This document shows, in pieces, positions 24,219 to 36,875 of a stretch of 64,000 nucleotides of DNA (positions are counted from its first letter, which is position 1; each line of letters opens with the position of its first letter). The notes under the pieces are model-generated. The model searched no databases and was not told where the DNA came from. It was given only the letters and a program-made list of their open reading frames with translations. The position numbers were made by a program, and so were the translations under genes. The DNA is from Colius striatus (Eukaryota > Chordata > Aves > Coliiformes > Coliidae): the NCBI RefSeq assembly GCF_028858725.1, contig NC_084762.1, forward strand, positions 32,703,298 to 32,767,297. The letters are read 5' to 3'.

Positions 24219-24356
24219 TGGAAGTGTGTGAGGCTGGGCTGGATGGGTCTTTGAGCAATCTGCTCTACTGTAAGATGTCCTTGTCCACGGCAGGGAGGTT
24301 GGAGCTACGTGATCTTTAAAGTGCCTTCCAACCCAAACCACTGTATGACTCTGTGA
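24219..24356 (+). repeat. CR1 LINE 3'-end fragment
   Basis: Contains 'aggctgggctggatggg', 'gggaggttggagctacgtga' and 'gtgccttccaacccaaacca' and ends 'ctgtatgactctgtga', the CR1 3' end in order. It is truncated and non-coding. Confidence 0.9.
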
Positions 24357-26660
24357 TAAATAGAGGAGGGAGGGAAGAATAGAATATTGTAACTGAAGTT
24401 TTCTCAAACTCTTTTAAAGAATTGTTACTCTGCCCAGAGGATCACACAACTCATGAACATAACTGACCAGACAAGGGAATAATTTTGTTTTCCATTCCCT
24501 GTGCTTTTTCTGAGCTCCGCTGCAATTAAAATCTATTCTACAAAGCCACTGATGTACAAGGCCAATCCATAACCCCATTCTTTGTTTCCTACCATCATCA
24601 TTATCGACCAGCCGCAGCCTCGGGGACTATGAGACAGACACCCTCTGAAGAACGGAATGCTGTTCCAAGAGCCAGTGCCCTGACATCAGATATGTTTGTA
24701 AACAAGCCCACTATGCTGACATGGGGTGCAGGACTACTGCTCTCCTCATTCTTAAACAGAGTTGCCTTCAAAGCACTTATCTAAAGCAATGTTAGCCATT
24801 ACTATCTGTGTGAAACTTGTACAATACTGCCAAAAGCTTTGTATTTGATATCTCAGTTTCATTTTAACAGCAGAGCATAACCTGGTTATCTATATACATT
24901 GTTTGAGGACTCCCAGATAATTGTTAATCTATATTTTAAATATAATTAGTTTGATTTCAAATGTTCTGCCTGCCAGCTCTTTCATTTAGTCTGCCGTACA
25001 TGACATTTGAAGCGAAACAGCTTTAGCAATAGCAGCTAGGAAACAGTGGCTGGGAAAGGTCGATGTTAGACTATGTCAATGACATTTCAAATCAAATTAA
25101 CGTTGTTAGATTGGAAGCAGCAACTCCACTGAATGGAAGGGCAGGGTGGGGCAAGAGAGGGAGATGAGGAGAGGAAGGTATTTCTTTCAACGGTAAGCTG
25201 TACATCACCACTGTACTGTAATTAGAAGCAAAAAGAAGAAAAGGTTTTGCTTGTAGGATGGGTTGGATGTTTTGTATGGTTGATTTTTTTACTAGTTAGA
25301 GGAAGTATTTTCTGGAACCAGGTAACTGTATGTTCTCCTTCCAGTTCCGTATAAAACTGTAGCTATCTTCAGTGAAATACTGTGTGATCTGCCCGGTTCT
25401 TCTTTAATCCTGCATTCTGCTCTGCAAGATCTGATGCTTTCCTAAACTAACACAGAGGGTGTAGTTACTGAAATGAAAATGTCAAAGTTCAAAGAAGCCA
25501 TTTCTTTTGCATTTTTACACAGCAGAACACTAAGTAGTAGAACATAATTGCCTATAGATTTTCTTTATATAGCATTTACTTTTCTCATTTTACTTGACAA
25601 GGAAAGGAAGCGATGCAGTTTCCATGGAGCTTATCACAGAGCACCACATATAACATCAAAGATGTATTTTTTAAAGTTCACTTCTAGCATTAATTGTTCA
25701 GAGGATGCAAGTAGTGAGTTCCTCCGGTGTGCAAAAGGTGTGCACGTTCTTCATTTTAAGTTATTATCAATGTTACTGACTTGAATTTTACTTGTACCAA
25801 GAGATCGAAGTTATCATACTGCATATTCCCTCATACGGGTAGGGGATGGGGACAACACTGTAGTTTTCAGTTTCAATACAACAGCCCAGCCTTTTACTGC
25901 TTGAAGTCCTGCTTATCTTTTTCTTATTTTCCAAGAGCATTGATCTTGAAGCCCTGTCCTTCACCTTTCTCAGAAACAAACTTCTCAATGAAATCAGTTC
26001 ATGTACAGCTGTACTGCAGGGAAGCCTGCTGTGTTTCACTTGCTAAGGTAATTGTCAGCACCGTGTGTGAAACAAGTGCTGCTCCCAGCTCAGTTGAGAG
26101 AAAGGGACTGTGTCCCCGTCCCCTCTGTTTTCCAAGAACAAATCTGGCACTTTCTTTTCAGTTGCAGGTGGGAGTGTGAACAGCAAACTTCCTCACGGAA
26201 AGAGCCCTGCAATTGCTAACTTCAGAGTAAGACTGGTTAGAGGAAAGAATGAACTACTTTCTCATACACCTGCTGAAAAGAATTGAAAGCGTTTATACAA
26301 AACCTGAAAGTGTTTACACGGAGAAAAAAGTGATTAGCAAAGCATTCCCTGCAAGTCCTTAGTTCATAACATCCAACACCAATTTCTGCTGCTTTGAATT
26401 CCTTGACAGTGAAAAAGCCAAGCAAGTCTTCTGCCAATAGCTGTCTGTCTATTAAAAGAGAAGTAGCAATCACCCTTCAGTTACAGGATAGACAGCAAAC
26501 AAAAATTACTTCAACCATTTCAGGTGAATCTACTCCCAGAAATAACTCATGTATTTTATACTTTTTTTTAAACCTAAACTGATGCAAAATACAGAAAAAG
26601 AAACAGTTGCAAGGTCTGAGTTTGCAGGCTTCAGGCACTTATCCAAACGGAGTGAATTTT

Positions 26661-26839
26661 GTCAGGCATTGGAACGGGCTGCCCAGGGAAATGGGGGAGT
26701 CATTGTCCCTGAAGGGGTTTAAGAGATGGCGGATGTTGCACTTAAGGAAATAATCTAGTGGTTGATAGAGCTGGGACAAAGGCTAGACTCAATGATCTTA
26801 AAGGTCTTTTCCAGCTGAAACAATTCTGTGATTCTATGG
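26661..26839 (+). repeat. CR1 LINE 3'-end fragment
   Basis: Contains 'ggaacgggctgcccaggga', 'gactcaatgatcttaaaggt' and the tail 'attctgtgattctatgg'. It is an older, diverged CR1 copy. Confidence 0.85.
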
Positions 26840-27102
26840 ATACTAACAGAACCAAACTGGTGTTCAGATGCATTTACTCTGAGAAGAGTTTCAAAACTTT
26901 TCTCATTAAAAAGGGTGTGTGTGTGTGGCCACAAGAGAAATACACCTCTTTGTACACTTTTGATGATCATTAGCATAAACAAGTAACTAATCAAGGAAAT
27001 GTAGCATCCATTTGTAAAACCACCCAGTAAGTTTACAAATGCAAAATCAAGGGAACTGGGTATTGCAATACATGCAAATGAACATAAAGGCTTACCACAC
27101 GT

Positions 27103-27108
27103 TTTATT
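27103..27108 (-). terminator. Poly(A) signal candidates for the dynein gene
   Basis: Minus-strand AATAAA at 27103-27108, and another at 27201-27206, lie 458 and 360 bp past the dynein stop. Either could end the transcript. No choice can be made from sequence alone. Confidence 0.4.
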
Positions 27109-27565
27109 CACTTGTCATCACAGCTTTAACAATGTTATGGATGATAAGTTTTTAGCTACAAAGATGAATTTAAAAATAATTATGTCATCTTTTCAGATCT
27201 TTTATTAAGAAGTTAACCTTTACAAAGAACCATCATAAATGTTAGAGCACTTCTCTAGCGTAAGCACTTTTTTTCCTAGTGTTTCCATTACTAGCAAGCT
27301 AGTTGATTATATTCTCATTTGTATTATAACAGTTGCCAAGTTTGACGCCTGCTACTGTTTTCGCTCTGATATTCCTAGGTTAAATCTGTTTAGGATTTTT
27401 GCTGTGAATTAAATTGATCTATGGGTAATAAACACAATCTGTATATGTCACTTGCTAATTCCCATACCCCTGTGGGAAGGTAGCCACCGCTTTGAGAATA
27501 ACAGCAGAAGTCCTACTGGCTGAAAATTAATTTTCCTCAGTGGTTCTTTCTTTCTCCATTGGTCC

Positions 27566-27784
27566 TTATTTTGAATTGCAGAGCAGTGCAACCCCCCGTA
27601 AAGTCCAATGATCAGGATTCTGCACTGTTTTCAGATACAAAGAGAAAATATATGTCAGATCTGTTCTCCGAGGCTTTTTGTAGACAGGGCAGCAGTACAC
27701 GCTTCCTTGTTGCTTCTTTGGGTCATGTAGTGCTGTTGTGCTAACAGCATACACATGGACTACAGGAAGATTTGTGAACAGCAC
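27566..27784 (-). CDS. Axonemal dynein heavy chain (DNAH5/8-type), last exon
   Basis: The final exon (73 codons including the TAA at 27566-27568) follows CAG in phase 0. It encodes the end of the dynein C-terminal domain: VLFTNLPVVHVYA, then CPVYKKPRRTDLTYIF, then PDHWTLRGVALLCNSK. This ending, with YKKPxRTDL and HWxLRGVALLC, is diagnostic of the DNAH5/DNAH8 outer-arm group. The segment KKQQGSVYCC before the CPVY motif appears longer than I recall in DNAH5 or DNAH8. The last exon lies tail to tail with CAVIN4. Confidence 0.95.
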   Translation of the reverse strand: MLFTNLPVVHVYAVSTTALHDPKKQQGSVYCCPVYKKPRRTDLTYIFSLYLKTVQNPDHWTLRGVALLCNSK

Positions 27785-29107
27785 CTGAGAATGTTAAGAG
27801 ACATGAGGATCAGCATTAGAGAAGCAAGACGGGGTGTGTGAACTCCAGATGCTGGAACTAGATTCAGTGGCCTTCAGCAAAAGCAGAGGTACATATAAGA
27901 ACACAATTCCTATGTGCACTACTACAATGACCCCAAATTTAAGCCACTGGCATTTCGGGGACAAACAGACTTAAGAAGCCTGGAAGGAAAAGAAAGCAGC
28001 AGAAACCCAGAAAACTGCACACTGTGATAGTACTATGGAAAAATGATAGGGTGGTTCTAGGAGGGAGAGAGACCATTGTCTTCTCTCCCATGATTTGCCC
28101 CTTTGGCTAATGTTCCATGTTCTGTCCTCGCCTCTTGTTCCCTGAATGGCCAGGACTGGAACTACAAAGGCCAAGTTGCATTCAGCAAGCCTCCTTGTTA
28201 GCCTCTCTGCACTGCTAGCAGTGGAGCTTCAAAGATCCAAGGTGTCTCGGGTGTTTATCCAGACTAGATCCCCTCAGGTCTTCCAGCAATATAAAGTACT
28301 CTTTGGCAGGGGAAAAAAGACCCACAAGCAACATGGAGGCTTTCTGAACACTCCAGAGCGCTAAACTACACGTTTGAAGGTGTTTTTTGACAAATCAAGT
28401 AACAGCTGTCACCAGAAGCTACAGCTAGCACAGTTTGGTTTGGAAAAGTTCTCTCTCAGCCAGACACAGAAGTGTTTCACCTATGCAGGGAATTACCTCA
28501 GCTCCAATTCCCAGGCAGTTATCACTGGTTTGGAAAAAGCTTCCTAGTGCACACAATGGCAGTTTTCCCTGGGCAGTGACTACAGCATCTAATCACTACT
28601 CCATAGCTAGGTTTTAAATCTGCTTAGTCACATCAGTAAAACATAACTCCATGCATGGATAACTGAGCATAACCCCAGAATTAATACTTTTCCTCCTATT
28701 CAAAAACAAATGCCAGGGATTTTTAGTCATCCAAACACTGCAGCTATCATTAAACCCATTCCCGGGCTTTGGAAGTTGTGACAGAGTCCCATTCGGTCAG
28801 TAAAAGGAAGGATGGCTATGGGTTTGCACAATTTTATTTAAACATAGCTGTGCTTCTAGAGCTCCTGAAGCCAAGGAGAGCAGCATCTGATCTGCTCTAT
28901 TACAGACCATTCTAAATTCATTTTCTGACAGAAGTCTTTTGTTTGGTTCTGGTGGGTAAAGACTCTGTCCTCTTCCCAACTCCTGCTAGTGTTTTAGCAT
29001 CTTAAAGCCTGTTGTGAAGCCACTGTTGCAGGCACTCAAAATACTTCCTAGTGTTCTCTAAGTACACCATGTCGTGCCACAGTCAGTCATGCTCACTTGA
29101 CCCTTAC
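27785..29107 (-). other. Dynein intron (last)
   Basis: GTAAGG donor at 29107, CAG acceptor at 27785. Nothing further was recognised; the open frames in it lack family resemblance. Confidence 0.6.
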
Positions 29108-29329
29108 CTTTGGTGCTGACTCGACTAGCTTACTGTTTCTCCGGTCCCAACCTGCCCCTTCGAGGAAAAGGCCATATATGTAAACTCCACCAATGTCAGC
29201 AGGAGGAGGGCCAGTAACATCTTCTTTCATCATCTTGGTCACTTCATTGTGCAAAACAACAGTGTCGAGCGCCCACCCTTTTGCTAAATTCATGCGGGTT
29301 GTCTCTTGCCTCATAGCAGTTAGGAATCC
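29108..29329 (-). CDS. Axonemal dynein heavy chain, penultimate exon
   Basis: 222 bp, phase 0 at both ends, 74 residues: [32 protein letters not shown], then [19 protein letters not shown]. This is the C-terminal beta-barrel part of an axonemal heavy chain, where the run of conserved KGWALD and VYIYGLxLEGAGWD is universal. There are two extra residues (LA) between TRMN and KGWALD compared with my recollection of DNAH5/DNAH8, and the PPADIGG loop is also slightly longer. Both indels keep frame. Confidence 0.96.
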
Positions 29330-32300
29330 CTAAGAAGATAGAATATGACAGAGTATTTTAAAATACTTGACTGCACCCATTTCAAACTCTTTTCTTTTTG
29401 CAGAAAACCCCCATGGTAAGTTGTGTAAATCCAATTTTTCCTACATTTTTCCCTATAGCGTGCGTTCTTATACACTTGGTGTGCATGTGTTGGTACTAGG
29501 AACACAGCAAAATGGCTTATTTAATGTTTTGAAAGCTGCACGTATAACTCACCTCACCTCACATGCCTACTTTACAACTAGCCAGATGGAGACAGGTTTG
29601 CAAGGCTGCCAGATTAATGTGTTTTGTGAGGTTCCAAATACGGGTAATTGCTAAGCAACAAATAACACTGGTATTTCGTGTGCTGTATTACTCACCTTTT
29701 CTTGTACCACCATTGCAAAATTGCTTTTCAGTCAACAGATCATGAAGTATTTTTCAGAATACAAAGGAAGTAGGAACTGGAATCATGCAATTAAATAATG
29801 AAATGCCTCTGTCATTTTGCTCAGTGCAAAGTCTTAATATAACACAACAATGTACTGTGTAGATACGAGCAAGATAAACTCACAGCACTTGGCAGCACTA
29901 AATGCAACTCACTCTCTGTCCTAAAGAATTACGATCTCATGACGTGGTTACAAGCTATCACAAGACAACAAAGGATGAAGATGCGGGTTAGCTTTTCTCA
30001 TATAGCTGTCCATGTGCGTGAACACTGCAGTAATGTGGGAAGAAACTTAGTCCTAAGAGACAGGAGAGTATAGATTGCTTTACACTTCCAGTGGACATGC
30101 TGTGGATGTACCTTACCCCATAGAAACCCATTCGCATGGCCATGAGATAAATGAATAAAACACAGAAATTGAAGGTGCAAGAGCAAAAAGGACTTACTGA
30201 GAAGGACAACGAGGAAGGGAGAAGTTTCAGGACAGATTTCGGAGTAGAGAAAGGAGATATCTGGAGATGGAGATGGAAGAATACAGACCCATGTGCGAAA
30301 CATACAAAGGTGGGTATTAGAGAGCCAATAGCACTTGTAGGAGGAAATGAGGAGCAAGGAGGGAACTGAACACACTTTTTATTTTTCTCCAGTGTTCACC
30401 ATGTAGGATACTCTGTTGAGCTACTGTTAGGGCCAAATGAATGAGAAGTCAGATGCAGAAACACAAGCACGTTGGTCTACTGAATGCAGGAGCCAATCCG
30501 TCTGCTGGGACTGGAGAACTTGTTGCATGTGCTAAGCACCCTGTATCCATGCAACGTCCTTCAAGTCATGAGGATGTGAGGTGACATTCATGAACCCAGA
30601 TGTGTCAGTTAACTGACATTGGTTACTTCTCATTAATATAATTCCAGAGACCTCAGGACAAGTGTTGCAAAGAGGTTTTGTGATAGCACAGATAACTGTA
30701 ATTGCATTTGAAGTAGTTGAGAACTCTAGCATATATAGCTAAGGGAGATAGGATTAGAGGCCAAGTTCTTCTGTCAGAAATGCCATTAAGTGAAAGCTGA
30801 ATCCTTGTAGTTAATTTGTGTAATTTTAATTTGTAGAAACATGCTAGTACCAATAGTTTAAAATACATGAAGTGTTCACTTTCAGAAGGCCCCAGAGGGC
30901 TACTGAATCCCAGATAAACTGAAATATTAAAGAAAGAAGAGCCTGAAGAGGACAGGACAGAGCAATGACTGTATTAAGGGAATCAGTTCAAAGGCACTAG
31001 TATAAAAGTAAGCTTGGAGCTGTGAGTTGTCCTCAGGGATAAGATATAGACTCCAGACTCTTCTTACAGAGATGGCAGGACCTATGTGATGTCTGCAGTG
31101 GGACTTGTAACGCTTACCTGCTCATTTGAATGAGTCCTAGACAGTGCTTAAAGACTCCAGTTGTGAGCTGGAGGCCTGAATATGTATCCCAGAGAGGGTG
31201 AATGGCACAATAAACAGCAAGAAAGAATCAAGTGATTTGACATGCCACTGCATGGCTGAGAGCTTGGCTCCCCTCACAACCTTCTCTCAGGGACATAATG
31301 GACCACTTGCCATTACATTTGTTTTGGTGCCTGATAACCTTTGCCCCCCCTCTTTTATTTTTGTTGTTGTTGTTGTTTGTGTGTTTGTTTTGTGAGAGGA
31401 GAGGAAGCATGTTGAAATTTCATAAACGGAGAAAGATATTTTTAATTTCCTCACCTGCCTTTCACTGAACTTCTCCCTGGCCTGCTCAACGAAGGCTGCT
31501 AAAGCTTTGTCCCTTTGCCTTTTAACAACTTATACAAACTAGCTCTGAATCTTCTAGTGAGGGAGGAGCAGGCATCCACAGAAACTATGACAAAATGTAT
31601 GGAAATCAGCTAAGTCTATTGCTTCCACAATCATATGCTCTCCTTTACTTTGCTTAGCAGGTTCCTTGTTTGTCACTTACTTTGCAATTTCTATAGCGAG
31701 CAAATTAGGGCAGGTTTACTAAAACTAAGTGGGCACTGAGGAATGGAGGTATCATATTTCATATTCTTATTGGTATTAACATTGCTTTGGCATCTACAGG
31801 TCTTAGAAATAGGCTGAAGGTTCATTATACTAAGTACTCTGCAACCAGAAAGACAGTTCTGCCTCATAGGGCTTAAAATCCATATATAGGACAAGCAACA
31901 TGATATAGAGATACAAGCAAGAAGACAATAAAGCAGTATCAGCCACAATATGGAAATTGGGAGGCAGAAACGAGAAATGCACAGTGGCACATTTCTTGAG
32001 GAAAAAAAATCTCATAACAGTAGATTAACTTCCAGGAGGGAAGAAAATTGACCATACTTCCTATTTTGCTCACCCCACTTATCTTGGCCCAATGCAGACA
32101 TCCACAGAGAAACTGGTTTCTTTTACATAGGAGACTGAGCCCGCTCTCATTTGTATCACTATAAATAAAGATTAACTTCTGTGAAATTACTGAATTTATC
32201 CCAGTGTATAAACAGTCTAAGCGAAGGCAGTCAGGTCCTATATTATTTTTTATTGCCAGAATGCCTCATTCTCCCAGTGCTATAAATCTACTTTATTGTC

Positions 32301-34155
32301 TTGTATTATCCATGGCATTTATCCATCGACTATAAAGCAAACAGTAAGATCTATGCAAATTGCAAATTACTTTGGCACTGCATTTCATCTCACAAATGAA
32401 GGGATTTTTCTGACAATTTCTCAGGTATTACAAACAAGCATTAGAACTGCAGCACTTCATCACCTCAACTTGAGAAGATGAAAATCGATTTTCTTAACAT
32501 ACGAGATGCTGATTTTAAACACAGCAATATGACTATTAACAAAATAATAGTTAATTGAATAGAAAAGGAGGCTTTGCTCAGGTGATTTTCTTGCAGAATG
32601 AGCCATTCCCACAGCCTGGCTTACAGAAAATGCAAACCTTAACAATAACCATCTGATTCTTAAGCTTGTGATTGCCAGTGCAACTAAATTTTTAAGTGAT
32701 ATTGGTACATCTCATTCTTGACATTTTTTCTCTGCACACTATGTATTTAAAGACTTTTAGAACTACATGTCATGAAGTGTTTAATTTTTGTACTTCTGGA
32801 GGCTTTCTCACTTACTGTGGTGTATCAAATCACAAGTTGTTTGGGGACATTTTACTCCCATTGTTTGACAGCTTTTTTGAGAAATCCAGACGTAGTGATC
32901 CATAAAAACATAGGATGCCCAATTTAGGCTGGCAAAATTTCAGCACTGACACAACCTCAAAGCACAAAAAAAGCCAACTAAAATAGCCAGTACAAAATCC
33001 AAATCAGATCTTGCTCATCTGTAGTGCAAAAGCAAACCCCAACAAGCCCAGAAGCCTATTAGCGTTGCATCCAGCCCAATAATTGCAAAAGTTACTTAAG
33101 AATATTTTAGAGTGTCACTATCAATGTGTTGCTAACAGACCAAGTGTAGAAGCATAATCATATTATTAAAAATCCTACTCCTCTCCCTCATACTTTTGCT
33201 TGGGAAGCCTTTGCTCAGGGATTCTGTGAGCACGCTTCCATGCTGTAAAGTGGTATCAGCAGACAGCTGACACAGACAGAATAGATGATAGATGGATATT
33301 TCCCAGCAGTAGTCCTAGAGAATATTTGCCACTGTTGCTTTCTCTATTCTAGGCAGCTGTTTCAGCTAGCTTTTGCATTGCTAACAAGTACTGAGATTAA
33401 AATAGATCTTTAAAATAGCTTTTTGCTAAGGCTTCACAGAAACCTGTTGGCTGGATACTCTCATAATGACTCACTTCCACAGCTCCTAGTACCACAAACA
33501 TCTGTGACTCATAAAAAGCTTTAATGAATGTGGATAGCTGTGCAAAGAAACTACACATCACCTAGGTATGTATACTTCTTTTAACTATGTTCTCAGCTGT
33601 TCCCTTTTTTGTCTTTCATTTCATGCCAGGTTTTCCTTTTAGATGGTGCAGGCGAGAGGCTGTATTTTTTACGTGTCTCTGCAGACCAAGTCTGGCACAA
33701 TTCTGGGGTGGTATAAATAACAAACTTTCCATTTCAAGGAAAGGATTTGCACGAATTGAGAGCCAAGTCCAAATCTCTTCTTCCTGTGTCAAAGTTTTGA
33801 ACCTTACCTTGTTTTGTGCTCAAAGGCTTTTTCATGCAATGAATGAAAAACATTAATGCAACAGAGGAGGAGAAAAAAGGAGGATACCGCTGAAACACAA
33901 AAAAGATGCATTCACGCAATTTCCACACTATGATAAAGGCACTCAGGAGATGCATTCCATTATTTCAGTAATGTTATTTTGATAGAGAAAAAAAAAAGTC
34001 TTTAATAGATATTGAAGTTAATTTATCCCACATTTTTTCTGAAAATTGAATTTAGATTACACTGTATGTGGCCACCATTGAGTCAGCTTGAAGTTCTCCC
34101 AAGGTCTAATTTAACTGTTACCTACGAGTCAGAAGGATCAATCTGGCAGTCTTAC
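29330..34155 (-). other. Dynein intron
   Basis: GTAAGA donor at 34155 and TTAG acceptor at 29330. It contains a short (TTG)n run at 31360-31379 next to a C7 tract, and otherwise nothing I recognise. Confidence 0.6.
31360..31379. repeat. (TTG)n microsatellite
   Basis: About six TTG units followed by further TG/TTTG runs; a simple repeat in a dynein intron. Confidence 0.85.
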
Positions 34156-34364
34156 CTGTGGATTAAAGAATCCTGTCATCCAGAACTGATTTGGTCGCCC
34201 ATCTTGCAGCCAACTGCTGAATTGCTGGTTTCTTTCAAGAAGCTCAGTAAACCAAAATCCTAAAGTAGCTGACTCCCAGGAAATCCTAAACCAGAGTTTT
34301 GGAATTCTCGCGTCATACATATTATCTAAAGCATCTTGTAGTTCTTCTGACATAATTATAGTTC
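34156..34364 (-). CDS. Axonemal dynein heavy chain exon
   Basis: 209 bp encoding, with the split Gly, 70 residues: [60 protein letters not shown]. This is the helical start of the dynein C-terminal domain. TIIMS, LGFWFxEL and [10 protein letters not shown] are strongly conserved in the DNAH5/8 group. The acceptor is TTTCAG and the donor GTAAGA. Confidence 0.97.
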
Positions 34365-35008
34365 CTGAAAGATAAATAAAACATTCTGAATTAACTTTCC
34401 TCTAGCTTGCAAAGGCAATTAAAACTTCCAAATGACATTCTGAGTTTAAGAAACTCCTTTTTGTTGTGCCACTTTTGTTGCACACTTATTGCACTAAAGC
34501 CTTATAAGTTTGTAGTTATTTACTCAAACCTGTAAGACTTGATTCAAAGGTAAAGGTGACAAGATAAATGACATTTCCTGTTATTTTTACCAGAAATAAA
34601 GATTTTTTTTAAACAAGTCCTTCTCCCCCTACATAATATCTATACTCATTATATTCACACTGTTTGAAATGTGATTAATCATTTACATTTTTTAATATAT
34701 TTTAATGTTTCCCACATACATGATCAATGACAAAGAATTACTAGAGATGAGATGTAACTCATCTATATCCTAAACATGTACTGACAGTGATTATATTCAT
34801 GAAATTCACTGTTATTAATGATAACTTTGTACATTTCCCTTATCAAGATTCCCGGTGGGAAAGCAGCATGTAGAATAAACCTCTAGGCAAGATTTTAATT
34901 TTTTTTATAGCAGCAGTGTGAACTCACATATTCCATGCATAGTATTATTGCCACCATTAAAATATGGGCATTTACTAAGACACTGATTTTTTAGTGACAC
35001 TCACCATT
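34365..35008 (-). other. Dynein intron, 3' part
   Basis: AT-rich non-coding sequence; no repeat end recognised. Confidence 0.55.
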
Positions 35009-35439
35009 CCACATTCCAGGAGTTCCTACATTGTACCAGTCTGTATTCTCAATAGTACTGAGAGCTAGCCCATGGCCATTCCTCAGGACATCTTCTGTAT
35101 TCCAGATAAAGTATTTTAAATTATAGAAACTGGCCTGGTAGCCCCCATTCCAGTTACGTGTTCATGTGACACCAATGTTCAATCTGTTGTTGTACACAGA
35201 ACTGCTGTAATTGCCACATGGTTTACGTGAGGATATGAAACAGAAGTAGGTGGCTTCCAGTACAGAATATGTAAAGGAAAGAGAACTGGTCTGGGTAACT
35301 GCAAACAAGAGTTGCAGTGGCCAGTCCAAACATATCTGCATGGAAATATGGCCTGTAATAAGCAAGTATTTCAAATCCCTTCCTTTCAATGAAGTCGACA
35401 GGTACCGAGTTCTGGGGAAGGAGAAGTGTCCAGAAACTA
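35009..35439 (-). pseudogene. Possible degenerate coding remnant, unassigned
   Basis: On the minus strand this intron segment starts after a CCCCAG and reads about 62 open codons (NSVPVDFIERKGFEILAYYR and on). The likely frame then changes, and after a TGA another open patch of about 50 codons contains NWNGGYQASFYNLKYF and ends next to a good GTGAGT donor. The patches look more protein-like than the neighbouring intron, but I cannot match them to a family. It could be a decayed gene or retrocopy, an unlisted transposon fragment, or chance. Confidence 0.25.
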
Positions 35440-35669
35440 AACACGAGCTTTTAATTTAAAAGAATGCAGTGATTACCCTAAACACTTGTATAACAGTGTG
35501 TGCAAATACGATACTTTCTATCATATGTCAATGGCAAATAGGCTTAATTTTCTTCTAGCAGGTAATGACTTGCTCTCATTTATACTCATCTCTTTTTGTG
35601 TAACAAATGCTATGAGAAAACCATCAACTTTTACAAACCTGCAACTATTAAAAACTACTGCCTATCCAC

Positions 35670-36722
35670 TGGGGTAGGTAGACCCTGCCTGGACACCAGG
35701 TGCCCACCACCAAAACTTCTTTATCACTCTCCCTCCTCAGCTGGATGGGGGAGAGGAAATATAACAAAAGTCTCACTCATAGAGATGAGGACAGGGAGAT
35801 CACTCAGCAGTTACTGTCACGAGCAAAACAGACTTGACTTGGGGAAATTCATTTAATTTCTTATCAATCAAATCAGAGTAGGATAATGAGAAATAAAAAC
35901 TAAATCTTGAAACACCTTTCCTAGACCACTCCCTTCTATCTGGGCTTTATTCCTGATTTTACTACCTCCTCCCCCACAGTGGCACAGGGTGAGAGGGAAT
36001 GGGGATTATGGTTAGTTCATGACACATTGTTTCTGCTGCTCCTTCCTCCTCAGGGGCAGGACTCCTCATCCTTCCTGTGCTCCAGCATGGAGTCCATCCT
36101 ATGGCACATAGCTCTTCATTAATTTCTCCAATGTGAGTCCTTCTCACAGGCTACAGTTCTTCATGAACTGCTCCAGTGTGGGTCCCCCATGGGGGATCAC
36201 AAGTCCTGACAGCAAACCTGATCTGGTATACTCTCTTATCTTTCTCCACAGGGCCACAGGTCCTGCCAGGAGCGTGCTCCAGCATGGGCTTCCCACGGGT
36301 TTCACAGCTTCCCACGGTCATCCACCTGTTCCAAAACTTTGGGTCCTCCCCAGGCTGCAGGTGGGTCTCTGCTGCCCCGTGGCCTCCATGGCTGCAGGGG
36401 CAGGGTCTCACCATGGGCTGCACCACGCGCTGAAGGGGAATCTCTGCTCTGGTGCCTTCAGCACCTCCTCCCCTCCTTCTCCACTGACCTTGGTATCTGC
36501 AGAGTCGTCGCCCTCCTCCCTCTGGCTGCTGTTGCTCCTGCACAGTAACATTTTTCCCTTCTTAACTATGTTATCCCAGAGGTGCTATCACTGTCACTGC
36601 TCAGCCTTGGCCAGCAGTGGGTCCTCTTGGAGCCACCTGGCATTGGCTCTATCAGACATAGGAGAAGCTTCCTCCCAGAAGCCACTCCTGCTACCAAACC
36701 CTTGCCACACAAAACCAAGACA
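35670..36722 (-). mobile_element. Solo LTR of an avian endogenous retrovirus (copy 3)
   Basis: This element of about 1.05 kb in a dynein intron is the same family as the LTR at 3717-4781. It shares the opening 'caggtgcccacc' block, the 'acagggagatca' block, the degenerate CTCCAGYRTGGG modules, 'ccactgaccttgg', and the end 'ctaccaaacccttgccac'. The start TGGGGTAG and end CCAAGACA are more worn than in copy 1, and no convincing target duplication is visible. Orientation is taken as the same as copy 1. Long frames on both strands (up to 201 codons, 36133-36738) run through the GC-rich modules and are not genes. Confidence 0.8.
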
Positions 36723-36815
36723 CTCATATTCTCTGTAATGGCTTCCTACTGAGGTTCAGAATCATGATTTGGGATAGCTAAGTCTTTTGTAACACAATTA
36801 ATAAACCTTCTCTTT

Positions 36816-36875
36816 GAATCATAGAATCATACAATTGTAAATCTTCTCTAACATATAACCAAGACCATCAACATT
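36816..36875 (-). repeat. Short CR1-like tail
   Basis: The plus strand shows 'gaatcatagaatcata' followed by weakly CR1-like text. This fits the outer 3' end of a minus-orientation CR1, but only about 60 bp is recognisable. Confidence 0.4.

Larger units (their letters stand above)
23601..27565. other. Tail-to-tail intergenic region, CAVIN4 to dynein
   Basis: Non-coding apart from two CR1 tails listed separately. The part next to 27565 is the dynein 3' UTR. The open frame at 23931-24407 (minus strand) overlaps a CR1 tail and has no family resemblance. Confidence 0.55.

Noticed and set aside
23931-24407. 158-codon minus-strand frame between CAVIN4 and the dynein gene
   Set aside because: It overlaps a CR1 tail on the other strand and has no recognisable domain.
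36133-36738. 201-codon plus-strand open frame, the longest non-exon frame outside CAVIN4
   Set aside because: It lies inside LTR copy 3. The GC-rich degenerate modules keep several frames open on both strands, and copy 1 has equivalent broken frames.
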